A stretch of 61,510 nt of DNA from Treponema sp. (lineage in GTDB: Bacteria > Spirochaetota > Spirochaetia > Treponematales > Treponemataceae): contig JAILLQ010000023.1 in the NCBI GenBank assembly GCA_024693045.1, positions 1 through 61,510 on the forward strand, written 5' to 3'. This document shows, piece by piece, positions 35,094-45,075 of the stretch. Numbering within the stretch: position 1 is the stretch's first letter; every line of letters starts with the position of its first letter. The notes below the pieces were generated by a model. It had not been told where the DNA came from, made no database searches, and saw only the letters and a list, made by a program, of their open reading frames with translations. Both the position numbers and the translations under genes were made by a program.

Positions 35094-35698
35094 TGGCAAC
35101 AGTTGTAGAGCATGATAAAAGACGACAGGAAATTCTTGAAAAATCTTTAGATGTATTTATGGAAGAAGGTTACGAAGATGTAACATTTCAGAAAATTGCA
35201 GATAGATGTGGAATTACCCGTACAACTCTTTATATATATTTTAAAAACAAAAGGGAAATCTTTTTATGGAGCATAAAGCAGCTTCTTTCAACATTAGAAG
35301 AAGTTTTGATTAAGATAGCTACTGATACTTCGATTTCAACTGAACAAGTTTTAAGGGATATGCTCTATTTTATTTTTGATCAGTGTAAACAGAATAGAAA
35401 ACTCTTTTCCGTTTTGCTTACATATTTGATTCAGTTGCAGAAATCGGGAATAAATACTGAAGATCGCGTTAGAAGAAGAATTATTCGATTGCAGCATCTT
35501 ATGAATTGTGCCATTATCCGTGGAATAAGAGCCGGTGAATTTAGAAAGGTAAACATCAAAGCTGCTTACGAGATGCTTTATGCACTAATTGAATCTGCAA
35601 TTTTTAAAATTTCAGTACTAAATCAGCAGGATATCGAAGAAATTTATCGGGCTGCTGATTTAGCAGTGGAAGGCTTTTTAGCTGAAGCAAAGGATTAA
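35093..35698 (+). CDS. TetR/AcrR-family transcriptional regulator
   Basis: A 201-residue one-component regulator. The N-terminal helix-turn-helix reads RRQEILEKSLDVFMEEGYEDVTFQKIADRCGITRTTLYIYFKNKREIF (spread over residues 10-57, TetR pattern). The all-helical C-terminal half is the ligand/dimer domain. It shares one base with the end of the rlmL-type gene and has GGAAGGTGAG upstream, so it is co-translated with it. Its target genes are not evident; no efflux pump is adjacent. Confidence 0.9.
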   Translation: MATVVEHDKRRQEILEKSLDVFMEEGYEDVTFQKIADRCGITRTTLYIYFKNKREIFLWSIKQLLSTLEEVLIKIATDTSISTEQVLRDMLYFIFDQCKQNRKLFSVLLTYLIQLQKSGINTEDRVRRRIIRLQHLMNCAIIRGIRAGEFRKVNIKAAYEMLYALIESAIFKISVLNQQDIEEIYRAADLAVEGFLAEAKD

Positions 35699-35701
35699 AT
35701 C

Positions 35702-36568
35702 TTATTCGTTAGTTATTGGACCTGAGTAAATATAGTCCACGTCTTCAGCAGAGCCTTTTGAAACTGTAAATGAAGTAACAGTTTTACTATCGATAACTAA
35801 CTTTACGGCTTTTGGCAATGACCAGTGTATTGTTTTATAAAGGTAGTTTGTTTCGTCTGAAGTTGACGGGAATAACTCTTCCTTTTTATAAATAGCGCCA
35901 AGCAAAGAGAGAGTTTGGTTTTGCCATGAAGTTGGAAGAACAGAGTCCATTACTATATCTTCTGTTTCTTCAAATCTATCCCAGTCTGTAGTAGCGTTGT
36001 AAACATCGCCAAGTTTTACAATATGATTGCTATCAGATTTTTTTACACCGAGAGCAAGACTATATTTTTTAAAAATAGAATCATCACTTTCATCAGTGAA
36101 TGATATATTTCCCCCTGTCATTGTCATGCGAAGGGTATCTTCATCGTAATCTAAATATGCCGAAGAAGAAACAACCGGTGTAGGTTCTGTATCGTAAGCA
36201 GAGCCTGTTACATAAATTGTATCCGTCCAGTCTGTTGCAAAGTAACCAGGTGATTCGTAGAGCAGGTAAAATGCCATATATGTATAAGGTTTGTTTGCAA
36301 CTAGTTCATCTTCAAAAGCATAAGAAATAGTAGAAACTACATAAGAAGGATTAATTTCTCCGATATTATAGATATTACCACTTGCATCCTTGCGATAAAT
36401 TTGAATCAAAAGTGTCTTTTCGACTTTTGGAACGGCCAGATAAACTTTTCCGTTAGCTAAATACCAACCTAAATTTTGAGAATCATCATCTTCTTCGTCA
36501 TCTGCAGCACAAGAAAATAAAAGTCCGCTGACCAGTAACAGGCCCAGCAAGAATAAAAGTTTTTTCAT
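35702..36568 (-). CDS. Lipoprotein of unknown function
   Basis: A 288-residue protein with signal peptide MKKLLFLLGLLLVSGLLFSC and lipobox Cys20, followed by an acidic linker (AADDEEDDDS). The rest is predicted to be beta-rich with repeated Val-Tyr strands (KVYLAVPKVEKTLLIQIYRKDASG), possibly fibronectin-type sandwiches. No catalytic motif is visible. The ATG at 36568 has AGG 7 nt upstream and is preferred to 36580. It lies on the same strand downstream of the debranching-enzyme gene (56-nt gap), so it might bind glucans, but this is only context. Confidence 0.75.
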   Translation of the reverse strand: MKKLLFLLGLLLVSGLLFSCAADDEEDDDSQNLGWYLANGKVYLAVPKVEKTLLIQIYRKDASGNIYNIGEINPSYVVSTISYAFEDELVANKPYTYMAFYLLYESPGYFATDWTDTIYVTGSAYDTEPTPVVSSSAYLDYDEDTLRMTMTGGNISFTDESDDSIFKKYSLALGVKKSDSNHIVKLGDVYNATTDWDRFEETEDIVMDSVLPTSWQNQTLSLLGAIYKKEELFPSTSDETNYLYKTIHWSLPKAVKLVIDSKTVTSFTVSKGSAEDVDYIYSGPITNE

Positions 36569-36624
36569 AAAAGACCTCATTTACTTTTTCGGCGGATTTT
36601 TATTTTTTCTTTAGTACTCTGCTT

Positions 36625-39600
36625 TTATGAAAGGCAATAGATAGTAACGCTCTTTGCCCTGATGTCTACAGTAGAACCGTCTCCGAGAACAGGCTGTTTG
36701 TCTAAAGAGAAAAATTCACTACCATCTGCTACCAGTTGCCAGTCACCTTTTCCTTCTAAAGTAATAGAAATGTCTTCTTCTTCAGGATTTGCAGCAATTA
36801 GGATTTTTTTCCATGAATCGCCGCACTTACTGCCATCTAGAGTCCAGACAAGCGCTTTTTCTGATATACCTAATTTCTTGTTGTCCAGGAATTCCAATAG
36901 ATCTTCGCACTGATGTTTTGTAGAAAGGCGGAATGCCGGATGAGCTTTTCTCAATTCAATTAACTTCTTTACATAAGAAAGAACGGATTCTTTTTGAATT
37001 GTACGCTTCCAGTCCATTCTGTTAATTCTATCGCAAAGGTTGTATGTATTTCTGCAGAAAGAACGCTTACCGTCATCAGATTTTGCGACATCATATATTA
37101 CCGGATTTTGGTCCAAAATATCCTGAGGGATTTCCTTTGTACGGCAGAATTCCATACCTGCGTGCATAATAGGATACCCCTGGCTAAGCAAAAGAAGTGA
37201 AAGAGCCATTCTCTGCATATTATCAAGATATTCTTCCGGTTTATCCTGCATTGTCATAAAAAGTTTGTCGTAGCAGGTCATGTTGTCATGGATTTCCGTA
37301 TAATTTACACTTACCCATGTTTTTAAACTCCACGGCTTTGGAGCCGCCGTACCTTCTACTTTAGAAAAATCAATCTGCTTATGGTCTACAGCTCCTGTTA
37401 AACCGAATTTAACTGCTTCCCGGCGGCTTCCGTCCTGGATAAAGCCATTCTGCTTGTCATCAAAAACAGGTCCCTTTATTCCGCAGCGGAAAGCGTCGTT
37501 GAATAAGCCGATGTTTGGCATTTTATGAGAATTTCTTTGATCTGCACTAATCATTTTTCCGGCGTTGTACATAGCCCAGCCTTCGCCATAGATGAGTACA
37601 TCCGCTTTGATTTTTACAAGTTCATTTCTTATGTAGTTCATTGTTTCTACATCGTGAAGACCCATTAAGTCAAAGCGGAAGCCAGAAAGTTTGTATTCCT
37701 TTAACCAGAAGCACAGTGTATCTACCATGTATTTGCTGAACATGCAGCGTTCACTAGCAGTGTCTTCTCCTGCTCCAGAATAACCTTCGACTCTGTAGAA
37801 ATAACCTGGAACGCTGTTACCTAAAGCATGATGAATACCATCGTTTACATGGTTGTAAACAACATCCATTATTATTCCGATTCCGGCTTCGTTATAGGTT
37901 TTTACCATTTGCTTAAATTCTTTAATTCTGACAGCTCCGTTGTATGGATCTGTTGAATAAGAACCTTCTAGGCAGGCATAGTTTTCCGGGTCATACCCCC
38001 AGTTAAAGTTTCCGAATGTAATTTTATTTTTATAATCGTCGTTGTTCACTTTATCTTCTTCAACAGAGCGGAAATCAAAAACAGGAAGAAGTTGAACATG
38101 AGTAACGCCAAGAGATTTTATGTAGTCAAAACCAGTAGGTTTGCCGTTTATTGTTGTACCGCTAGTGCAGGCTCCAAGGAATGTTCGGCGGAAATTATCC
38201 GGTCCGTTCCAGTCTGGACTAGAAGTTATATCTGCAATATGGGCTTCGTAGGCAATAACATCGCTTGGACTCTTAATTACTGGTGCATTTACCTTTTCCC
38301 AACCGCGTGGATTTGTGCGTTTAAGGTTTACTACCATTGAACGTTTTCCGTTTACTCCACAGGCTTTTGCATATGGGTCGGCAGAAAGTTGTTCTACTCC
38401 GTGCACTAAAACTTTGAAAAGATAATAGATTCCGTCTAAATCGCCCTTTTGTTCTGTTTCCCAAACTCCCGGTGCTTCCAGGCGACCAGTTAATTCCATA
38501 GGGATTTCTTTAAAGGCATCTCCCTTGTGGCCAGATTTGAATAGCAATAGGCTTACTTTTTTTGCCGTAGGAGCCCAAAGACGGAAAGTTGTACTTCGTT
38601 CTGAATAAAGGGCACCTAATTCGCAGTTTGTGTAGTATTTTCTCTTAAAATATTCAGAATCAAAGTACCATTCCAAAGCTGCTGTGTATTTTCCACCGGA
38701 TGTTTTACTTTCCATACGGCCAGATTTAATCAGGTTACAAAGGTAATCTTCCTGGTGTTCTGCACCACAGAATTCATTATTCAAATTATGAGAAGCAAAA
38801 GGTTTTGTAATCCAATTTTTAGGAACGGCCAATTCAGAGGCTTCACAGAGAGTTGCTTTTGCGGCTGTAACATCACTAGTAATTTCTATTGGATGGTTAG
38901 CTTCAAGAGGAAGCCCGTTTATAGACAGCTGACTGGTTACTTTTTGCTCGGAAGCGGTTTTCCAGCATACAAGGGATTTTAATTTTTTCCCCTTTCTTTG
39001 AATTTTTGCAGAGAAAGTCCAGCCTGAGCCAAATGGAAATTCTACTGAAAGTTCATTCTGGCCTGCAGGAAGTTTTGGATTAAAATAGATTTCGTTATTT
39101 ATAAGGTTTGGTTTAAATCCAGCAAAATCCTGTGCCAGACACCTTACATATTCGGCTATACTCCATGCCTGGCTAAATGTACCTGAAAGAATTGGATTTC
39201 CATCTGAGTCAGGTCTTGCGTGAATGTTTTCGCTAAGAGAACCGCAGCAACCGTATTCCATAATCATTTTTGCTTCGTTCTGGATTAAGGCACTTGCTTT
39301 TTCCGGCATATTTCCACTTGATAAAAGTGCACTCGCTGTGAAATATGGGCCCGCATTCCATTCCCAAATAGTACCGTTGTGGTAAGCGGCATCTTTATGG
39401 TACCAGTAATCATTTTCGTGTTCAGGATGGAAAAGAGGATCTTCAGGAGAAAGGCTGAACAAGCCAAATGGAGAAACAAGTTCTCTGTCTACATTTTCTA
39501 GAATTTTTTTAGCTATTTCCTTTGAAATAAAGTCGTTTTCTTTGCCCAAAATTGTTGGAACGGAAATAGTAAAAAGCTGGTTAGGGCGTACACTCATGTC

Positions 39601-41022
39601 TTTTGCCCATTCTCCATAACCGCCTTCAGGGAGGTGATCGGCAAGAGCAGAACAATCCGTATTCCAGAAAAGTCTTTCAAAAGATGTTTTTACCTTTTCT
39701 GCCATATCAGCATACTTTTTTTCCAGCTGTTCGTTCTGGCGTAATTTTTCAATTTTTTCACCAATTCTAAGTGCCGTGTACCAAAGTACCTGAATGTCGT
39801 TTGCCCTGCTTCCTCGAGGAGAAAGAGGTTCGTTTCCTGAAATTCTAGCATCCATCCAAGTGTCGGCATCTGCATGAAGAAGAAGTCCGTTTTCATCACA
39901 ACGTTTAATATCCGCATCCAAAGCAATTTCAACATTGTCCTTTAAGCGGTTCAAAATATCTGTATCACCGGAATACTGTATGTATTCCCAAAGAGCTCTA
40001 ATGAACCAAAGAGTTCCGTCTGCTGTGTTATAGATTACATCAGTGTTGTCGCGATAACGGTTAGGAATTCGACCGTAAGAAACGCTCTTTGAGTTTACAT
40101 CCTGAAAATCTGCGAAACCTAAAAGCACATCCTTAGCTTCTTCAAAACAGCCGCTAACAAGCAGAGTGCCGCATAAAGCAATAAAAGTATCTCGTCCCCA
40201 GTTGTCTCTAAACCATGGAAGTCCAGCCCAAATTCCTCTGTAGTTACTTCCGTGGTCTTTTGTTGCCAAAAGCCAGGCATTAAAGCGCGCCCACTGGAAA
40301 GATTCGTTAAAAGTTCTGTTTCCAGAATCAAAATGGCATGAAGATAAAAAGTCCCGTATAACAGTTTTATGCGCTTCGATAGCATTGTTTTTTACAAGCC
40401 GAACAGCCTTTTTTATAGCTTCTTCTGCACTTTCTTCAAATGTTACATACCAGCCTTCACTTTTAAAAGGTTCTGGTGAAATTTCAAATCGATTTCCGTT
40501 GGCAAGGAAAATTTCTATGTCGTCATCATCTTGGCTGTGATAGAATTCATGTGAAGAAGCGATTGCGATACCTAATTTTGAAGAAATAAGGTGAACGCCG
40601 TCGATTTCCGCTTCTTCCCAGTTACCTACTTTTTGTATTTCTTCTACAAATACAGTTTCCCAGGAATTTTCAGTTTCAGAATCTTCAACTTTTTCATGTT
40701 TTTCTGTTACTTTTAAACGATTTAAACCTGTTAGTCCGATTCCTTTTGCGGCACTAATAAAAAGAGCTTGTTCATCGATTAAAAGTGAAAAATCAATAGA
40801 TGTTTTTTCAAAATAAGCCCTAAATCCTTCAGGATAAACTTCTATGGAAGTAGCTTGGTCAAGACTTTTTTCCTGACAAGTTATACCTCTGAAATATGTT
40901 ACATTTCCACGATGATAACCGTTTACAGGGTTTTCTTCTCCACAAAAATAATGAAAATAACCGTCTTTCCGATCAGTGTAAGCTAAACGTCTTTTAGAGT
41001 TTTTTTGAAGTTTTATGTACAT
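36625..41022 (-). CDS. Fusion of GH133-type glycogen debranching enzyme and type I pullulanase
   Basis: A 1465-residue cytoplasmic protein (no signal peptide). Residues about 5-230 form the GDE N-domain; about 235-640 is an (alpha/alpha)6 amylo-1,6-glucosidase with WFRDNWGRDTFIAL, DADTWMDARISG and AAYHNGTIWEWNAGPYF. From about 800 there is a CBM48-like module (TFRLWAPTAKKVSLLLF) and a GH13 pullulanase with FNWGYDPENY, GIIMDVVYNHV, GFRFDLMG (nucleophile Asp), IYGEGW (acid Glu) and IHDN. Both halves cleave alpha-1,6 branches, so the fusion should debranch glycogen and maltodextrins by two folds. The ATG at 41022 is chosen because a promoter puts the RNA start exactly there. Confidence 0.92.
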   Translation of the reverse strand: MYIKLQKNSKRRLAYTDRKDGYFHYFCGEENPVNGYHRGNVTYFRGITCQEKSLDQATSIEVYPEGFRAYFEKTSIDFSLLIDEQALFISAAKGIGLTGLNRLKVTEKHEKVEDSETENSWETVFVEEIQKVGNWEEAEIDGVHLISSKLGIAIASSHEFYHSQDDDDIEIFLANGNRFEISPEPFKSEGWYVTFEESAEEAIKKAVRLVKNNAIEAHKTVIRDFLSSCHFDSGNRTFNESFQWARFNAWLLATKDHGSNYRGIWAGLPWFRDNWGRDTFIALCGTLLVSGCFEEAKDVLLGFADFQDVNSKSVSYGRIPNRYRDNTDVIYNTADGTLWFIRALWEYIQYSGDTDILNRLKDNVEIALDADIKRCDENGLLLHADADTWMDARISGNEPLSPRGSRANDIQVLWYTALRIGEKIEKLRQNEQLEKKYADMAEKVKTSFERLFWNTDCSALADHLPEGGYGEWAKDMSVRPNQLFTISVPTILGKENDFISKEIAKKILENVDRELVSPFGLFSLSPEDPLFHPEHENDYWYHKDAAYHNGTIWEWNAGPYFTASALLSSGNMPEKASALIQNEAKMIMEYGCCGSLSENIHARPDSDGNPILSGTFSQAWSIAEYVRCLAQDFAGFKPNLINNEIYFNPKLPAGQNELSVEFPFGSGWTFSAKIQRKGKKLKSLVCWKTASEQKVTSQLSINGLPLEANHPIEITSDVTAAKATLCEASELAVPKNWITKPFASHNLNNEFCGAEHQEDYLCNLIKSGRMESKTSGGKYTAALEWYFDSEYFKRKYYTNCELGALYSERSTTFRLWAPTAKKVSLLLFKSGHKGDAFKEIPMELTGRLEAPGVWETEQKGDLDGIYYLFKVLVHGVEQLSADPYAKACGVNGKRSMVVNLKRTNPRGWEKVNAPVIKSPSDVIAYEAHIADITSSPDWNGPDNFRRTFLGACTSGTTINGKPTGFDYIKSLGVTHVQLLPVFDFRSVEEDKVNNDDYKNKITFGNFNWGYDPENYACLEGSYSTDPYNGAVRIKEFKQMVKTYNEAGIGIIMDVVYNHVNDGIHHALGNSVPGYFYRVEGYSGAGEDTASERCMFSKYMVDTLCFWLKEYKLSGFRFDLMGLHDVETMNYIRNELVKIKADVLIYGEGWAMYNAGKMISADQRNSHKMPNIGLFNDAFRCGIKGPVFDDKQNGFIQDGSRREAVKFGLTGAVDHKQIDFSKVEGTAAPKPWSLKTWVSVNYTEIHDNMTCYDKLFMTMQDKPEEYLDNMQRMALSLLLLSQGYPIMHAGMEFCRTKEIPQDILDQNPVIYDVAKSDDGKRSFCRNTYNLCDRINRMDWKRTIQKESVLSYVKKLIELRKAHPAFRLSTKHQCEDLLEFLDNKKLGISEKALVWTLDGSKCGDSWKKILIAANPEEEDISITLEGKGDWQLVADGSEFFSLDKQPVLGDGSTVDIRAKSVTIYCLS

Positions 41023-41028
41023 GTTAGA

Positions 41029-41057
41029 AGAATACAATATAGCTAGAAAAACAGCAA
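41029..41057 (-). promoter_or_regulatory. Promoter placing the RNA start on the debranching-fusion ATG
   Basis: Minus strand TTGCTG (41052-41057), a 17-nt spacer and TATTCT (41029-41034). Seven bases on is 41022, the A of the ATG. Leaderless mRNA predicted. Confidence 0.6.
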
Positions 41058-41136
41058 ATGGATTTGATAAAATATTCGTACAGATTGTACTACTAATTCT
41101 AAATTCTATATATAGTTCTTTCTGAGAAAGAGAAAT

Positions 41137-41164
41137 TTGACAATTTTTATTAACTTGTTATACT
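41137..41164 (+). promoter_or_regulatory. Near-consensus promoter for a leaderless TPR-GGDEF mRNA
   Basis: TTGACA (41137-41142), a 16-nt spacer and TATACT (41159-41164). Predicted start 41171, two bases before the ATG at 41173. Confidence 0.75.
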
Positions 41165-41172
41165 TTAAAATT

Positions 41173-44100
41173 ATGGACTCAAGAGAGATTCTGCTTTCCA
41201 TTGTTGAAAATTTCTTTGAAAGTGATAATCAGAATTTAATCTATCTATCTCTGTCTGAACGTTTGATTGCGCAATTAAAGGAAATATTAACGGATGAGAT
41301 TTGTGTTATTGATTTAGAAAAGGATTATACTCCTTTAAAACCATTCCTAGAAATTGTAAGAAGTGCAAAGCCTGACAAAAAAATTGTAGATGATGCATCT
41401 TATAGTCTTCAGAGAGACACATTTAGAATGTACTTCAAAAAAGGTTACGCTGAAGAAAGAAATGATATTATAGTCCGGGAAGAAATAAATTACGAAAAAA
41501 ACAGAATCCGAAATACAGTTGTAGAACTTTTAAAAAAATATCTTAAGGGGAAATTCTTTATATTAAATGCTCAGTTATTGAGTGAAGAATCCCTTGCAAT
41601 TCTTAAACAATTTGAAAAAACAGATTTTGAAGGAAAAATAGCTTTCTGTTTTAACGGACTAAAAATTGAAGATAGTGCTCCTTTTATGAGGGAATTTGTT
41701 CAGTCCATTTCGAATAAACCTGTTTACTATTCAATCGATACAAGTGCAGACATAGAAGAAACTGTCGTTCAAAAGAAGTCTTTTTTCAAGATGGAATACA
41801 AAGAACTTCTGCATACTCTAACTTCCTATGCTCAGTTTCTTGCCCTTGGAGAAGGATTTACACTCATTAAAAAAATTGAAAATGATGCAACTCTTCGTAG
41901 TTTTGAAAAGGAATCTTGCCGCATTCTTTATTACGAGATGGGTGTAATTTGCTTTCTAAAAGATGAACTTGATCAGGCTAATTATTATTTTGGCAATGTA
42001 ACAGAAATGGGGCTTGGGGATATACTTGAACAGATGGCAACACTTTATCTTGCTAATGTCGCTTTCTTAAAAAATCTTAACACAATGGCCCTTCGGTACG
42101 TAAACAAGAATAAGCAGCTTTTAAAGGATAAGCCAAAATCCCGGGAATATGCTTTGAACAGCATGATGGAATATATCATCAGCGAAAGAATAAGTGATCA
42201 GTATTCTGTTCAATTCTATCTGGAAGTTCTTGATAACCTTGAAAAAAATAAGCTTCTCAACAATAAAATCAACACCTCTCTAGTAATTCCATGGAGTGTT
42301 ATTTACAAGAAAAAGCTTCGTGAACTCATGTTGGGTAAAATTAAAGAAGCCTATATGCAGTCTATTCAGCTGGACAACATATATGGTTTAAGTACAGCCT
42401 GTCACTGGATGGGTATTTGTCTTGCACATGACGGCAAAAAGAATGAGTCGCTTGAATGGTATGACCGCTGCCGTGTATTAAGAGAAGATTTGGGTGAGAT
42501 TACACCAGTTATCAAGGTAACAAACGGGCTTTCTTATGAGTATTTGAACAATGCTGAATATCAGAGGTCTTACGATTTAATCAACGGGTTTATCGCAAAA
42601 CTTATGAATACAAACGATTATCCTGAAATTTTGATTACGCTTGCAAATGTTGGTAGAGCTCTCTTCTATGCAAGGAATTTTGATCAGGCTTATTCTGTAT
42701 TCCAGACTCTCTTGAATATTCTTTATATTTTTGACTTGCAGGACATTTATTTTAATTCCTTTATGCCTGAATACAATGACATAATGACCTACAAATCAAT
42801 TATAGATTTCTTTAAGGGTGAATATACAAGAGCAAAAATGAATCTTCATAATGTTTCTTGTAACGGAAAATACTTTACCCCGATAGAAGAAATTTTAAAA
42901 CTTTTCCTGCAGGCTTGTGTAGAAGTAGAAGAAAAAAAAGTTTCTCACGCGATAGAAGTTTTTGAAAATGGAATTAAGTGTTTTGAAGAAATAGGAACTA
43001 ATCTAGAGCATAGAATTGTATTTTTCTATTACGAATTTGCCTTAATCCTAAAAAAAGCCGGTTATGATGAAAAATCTGAGGAATACAAAAACAAAGGTTT
43101 TACTTTGGCTAAATCAAAGGGGCTTATATATTACACTTTAGGTCGTGACAACATAACTCTTTTTGACTATATCGAGAATGTAAAATATTTTGCGCCACTT
43201 AACATTGATTTAAATGCATTGGAAACAAAAGCTGAAAAAGAAAGGCTTATGAATCAGCTCCATAAGCGACTCAGAGATTTTCAGTTCTTGAATAAGCTTA
43301 TGAGTTTAAGTATGGATACTTTTAGTGAAAAAAAGTATCTGGTTAATGCAATTCAGTCTGTTTTTGATTATACAATGTGTGAGGCGGTATTTATTGCCGA
43401 AAAAGTATCTTCTAAGTGGACTGTAAAAGCGTCTTCTTTGCGTTCCGATGTAAAGGAACCAACCAAAGAATTATGGAATGAGCTTTTAAGACAGACATCG
43501 AATATAACTCCTAATCATATTAAACGGGAAGAAGACCGTGATATCATGTTTGTAAATTTGAGTAAGTTTGAATTTACAGGTGGAATGATTATATATTTGC
43601 AGAAAAAATTCTGGTTAAGTGCAGAAGAGTTGAATACGATGAACATCGCTGTAAACAATATTCAGTCGCAATTAGTTATGTTCAAGCAAAATCAGCATCT
43701 TACAATCATTTCTTCTACAGACCAGCTTTCTCAATTGAAAAATAGATATGCATTGCAGGAACATCTTGGTTTACAGGCAGAACTTCTTGCCCGCTGTGAA
43801 AAAAAGCAGCACGGTTCAATGTACGAAGCAATTGTCTTTGTGGATTTGGATAACTTCAAGTATTACAACGATACATTTGGACACGAAGCCGGCGACCTTT
43901 TAATTTCTTGCATGGGGCGCCTTCTTAGCGATGTTTTCCGAAAAATCGATTTTGTTTCGCGTTACGGTGGAGACGAATTTGTTATAGTTTTGCCAAACAC
44001 AACTTGTGAAGAAGCAAAGAGATCTGCGGAGCGCCTTTACGAATCATTGGAAAAGTCAAAATTCTTTATTCCTGACCTGGAACATCTTTTGGAACGCAAT

Positions 44101-44319
44101 TTAAATATTCCTAAAGAAAAGCGACTAGGCTTTAGTGTTGGTATTAGCTGTACTACCGATAACGAAGATTTTACAGACATCGAAGAAACAATGGTAAACG
44201 CTGACCAGGCACTCTATTATTCAAAACAGCATAATAAAGGAATTATTTCAATTTGGTCTGAAGTAAAAGATAAAATCGCCGAAAATAATGAAACCGTAAA
44301 GCAAAAGGCTTTAAAGTAA
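41173..44319 (+). CDS. TPR-GGDEF diguanylate cyclase, paralogue 1
   Basis: A 1048-residue cytoplasmic protein. Residues 1-200 resemble a STAND/AAA-like domain without a P-loop (FFILNAQLLSEESLAILKQF); about 220-690 are helical TPR-like repeats; about 720-860 a GAF-like domain; 870-1040 a GGDEF domain. The active site GGDEF is intact at 932-936 and an inhibitory I-site RKID (923-926) lies five residues before it, so it should make c-di-GMP with product inhibition. It is a clear paralogue of the gene at 49540-52725, aligning end to end. No Shine-Dalgarno sequence. A TetR gene follows 9 nt later. Confidence 0.92.
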   Translation: MDSREILLSIVENFFESDNQNLIYLSLSERLIAQLKEILTDEICVIDLEKDYTPLKPFLEIVRSAKPDKKIVDDASYSLQRDTFRMYFKKGYAEERNDIIVREEINYEKNRIRNTVVELLKKYLKGKFFILNAQLLSEESLAILKQFEKTDFEGKIAFCFNGLKIEDSAPFMREFVQSISNKPVYYSIDTSADIEETVVQKKSFFKMEYKELLHTLTSYAQFLALGEGFTLIKKIENDATLRSFEKESCRILYYEMGVICFLKDELDQANYYFGNVTEMGLGDILEQMATLYLANVAFLKNLNTMALRYVNKNKQLLKDKPKSREYALNSMMEYIISERISDQYSVQFYLEVLDNLEKNKLLNNKINTSLVIPWSVIYKKKLRELMLGKIKEAYMQSIQLDNIYGLSTACHWMGICLAHDGKKNESLEWYDRCRVLREDLGEITPVIKVTNGLSYEYLNNAEYQRSYDLINGFIAKLMNTNDYPEILITLANVGRALFYARNFDQAYSVFQTLLNILYIFDLQDIYFNSFMPEYNDIMTYKSIIDFFKGEYTRAKMNLHNVSCNGKYFTPIEEILKLFLQACVEVEEKKVSHAIEVFENGIKCFEEIGTNLEHRIVFFYYEFALILKKAGYDEKSEEYKNKGFTLAKSKGLIYYTLGRDNITLFDYIENVKYFAPLNIDLNALETKAEKERLMNQLHKRLRDFQFLNKLMSLSMDTFSEKKYLVNAIQSVFDYTMCEAVFIAEKVSSKWTVKASSLRSDVKEPTKELWNELLRQTSNITPNHIKREEDRDIMFVNLSKFEFTGGMIIYLQKKFWLSAEELNTMNIAVNNIQSQLVMFKQNQHLTIISSTDQLSQLKNRYALQEHLGLQAELLARCEKKQHGSMYEAIVFVDLDNFKYYNDTFGHEAGDLLISCMGRLLSDVFRKIDFVSRYGGDEFVIVLPNTTCEEAKRSAERLYESLEKSKFFIPDLEHLLERNLNIPKEKRLGFSVGISCTTDNEDFTDIEETMVNADQALYYSKQHNKGIISIWSEVKDKIAENNETVKQKALK

Positions 44320-44328
44320 GGTTTCAAG

Positions 44329-44994
44329 ATGGCTTCAAAAAATATTTCCAGAGAAAAAATAATTAGTGCTTTTTTGTTTTGTGCTTTTGACAAAAACGTA
44401 GGTGGAACTTCTTTGCAAGATATTGCAGCCTACTTGGGAATAAAAAAAGCTTCTTTGTACAATCATTTTGCCGGTCGGGAAGAAATGTATAAAGCTACTT
44501 TGGAATACTGTCGCGATTATTGCGAAAAGTTGACTTTTATACCTGAAAACTTTATGAAACTGGACTTGTTTCAGAAAAAAAGTCTTTCCGAAGTTTTTAA
44601 TACCCTTATTAAACGTTATATTCAGATATACGAAACAGAACCCGTTTTTCAGATTTTTACTTTTGTTCACAGCGAAAAATATTTTAATTCTTCTGCTGCA
44701 GAAATTGCAGAAAGAGAATTACAGAAACTTGAATATGGGGTTAGCCAGATTCTTTTAATTTATTGCAATGACAAAAAAGCTGGTCTTTCTCCTATAGAAC
44801 TTGCTGCAGCTGTAAAATGGTATTCAAGTGCAATTTTTTGCCAGATTGATAATTATATAATGAAGAAAAAAGAAATTGTCCGCCAGAATCCAGAATGTGG
44901 CGTTGGAAGTCTTTTTGCGCTTCCGACAGATGACGAAGCTCTGGAAAAAATTTATTTCCTTTCAGATCAATACCTTACTGCCCTGCTAAAATAA
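44329..44994 (+). CDS. TetR-family transcriptional regulator
   Basis: A 221-residue regulator with the TetR helix-turn-helix (SLQDIAAYLGIKKASLYNHF) at residues 27-46, where KKASLYNHF is the recognition helix, and a helical ligand domain. AAGG lies 7 nt before the ATG. It starts 9 nt after the TPR-GGDEF gene, so the two are co-transcribed; it may control that cyclase or the following UPF0210 gene. Ligand unknown. Confidence 0.88.
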   Translation: MASKNISREKIISAFLFCAFDKNVGGTSLQDIAAYLGIKKASLYNHFAGREEMYKATLEYCRDYCEKLTFIPENFMKLDLFQKKSLSEVFNTLIKRYIQIYETEPVFQIFTFVHSEKYFNSSAAEIAERELQKLEYGVSQILLIYCNDKKAGLSPIELAAAVKWYSSAIFCQIDNYIMKKKEIVRQNPECGVGSLFALPTDDEALEKIYFLSDQYLTALLK

Positions 44995-45075
44995 TCTATT
45001 GATTGTAAACAAGCCTTTTTTTCTATATACTCTAAACTAGATTCGATACTAATCGAAATTACAAAGAGGAAAAAA

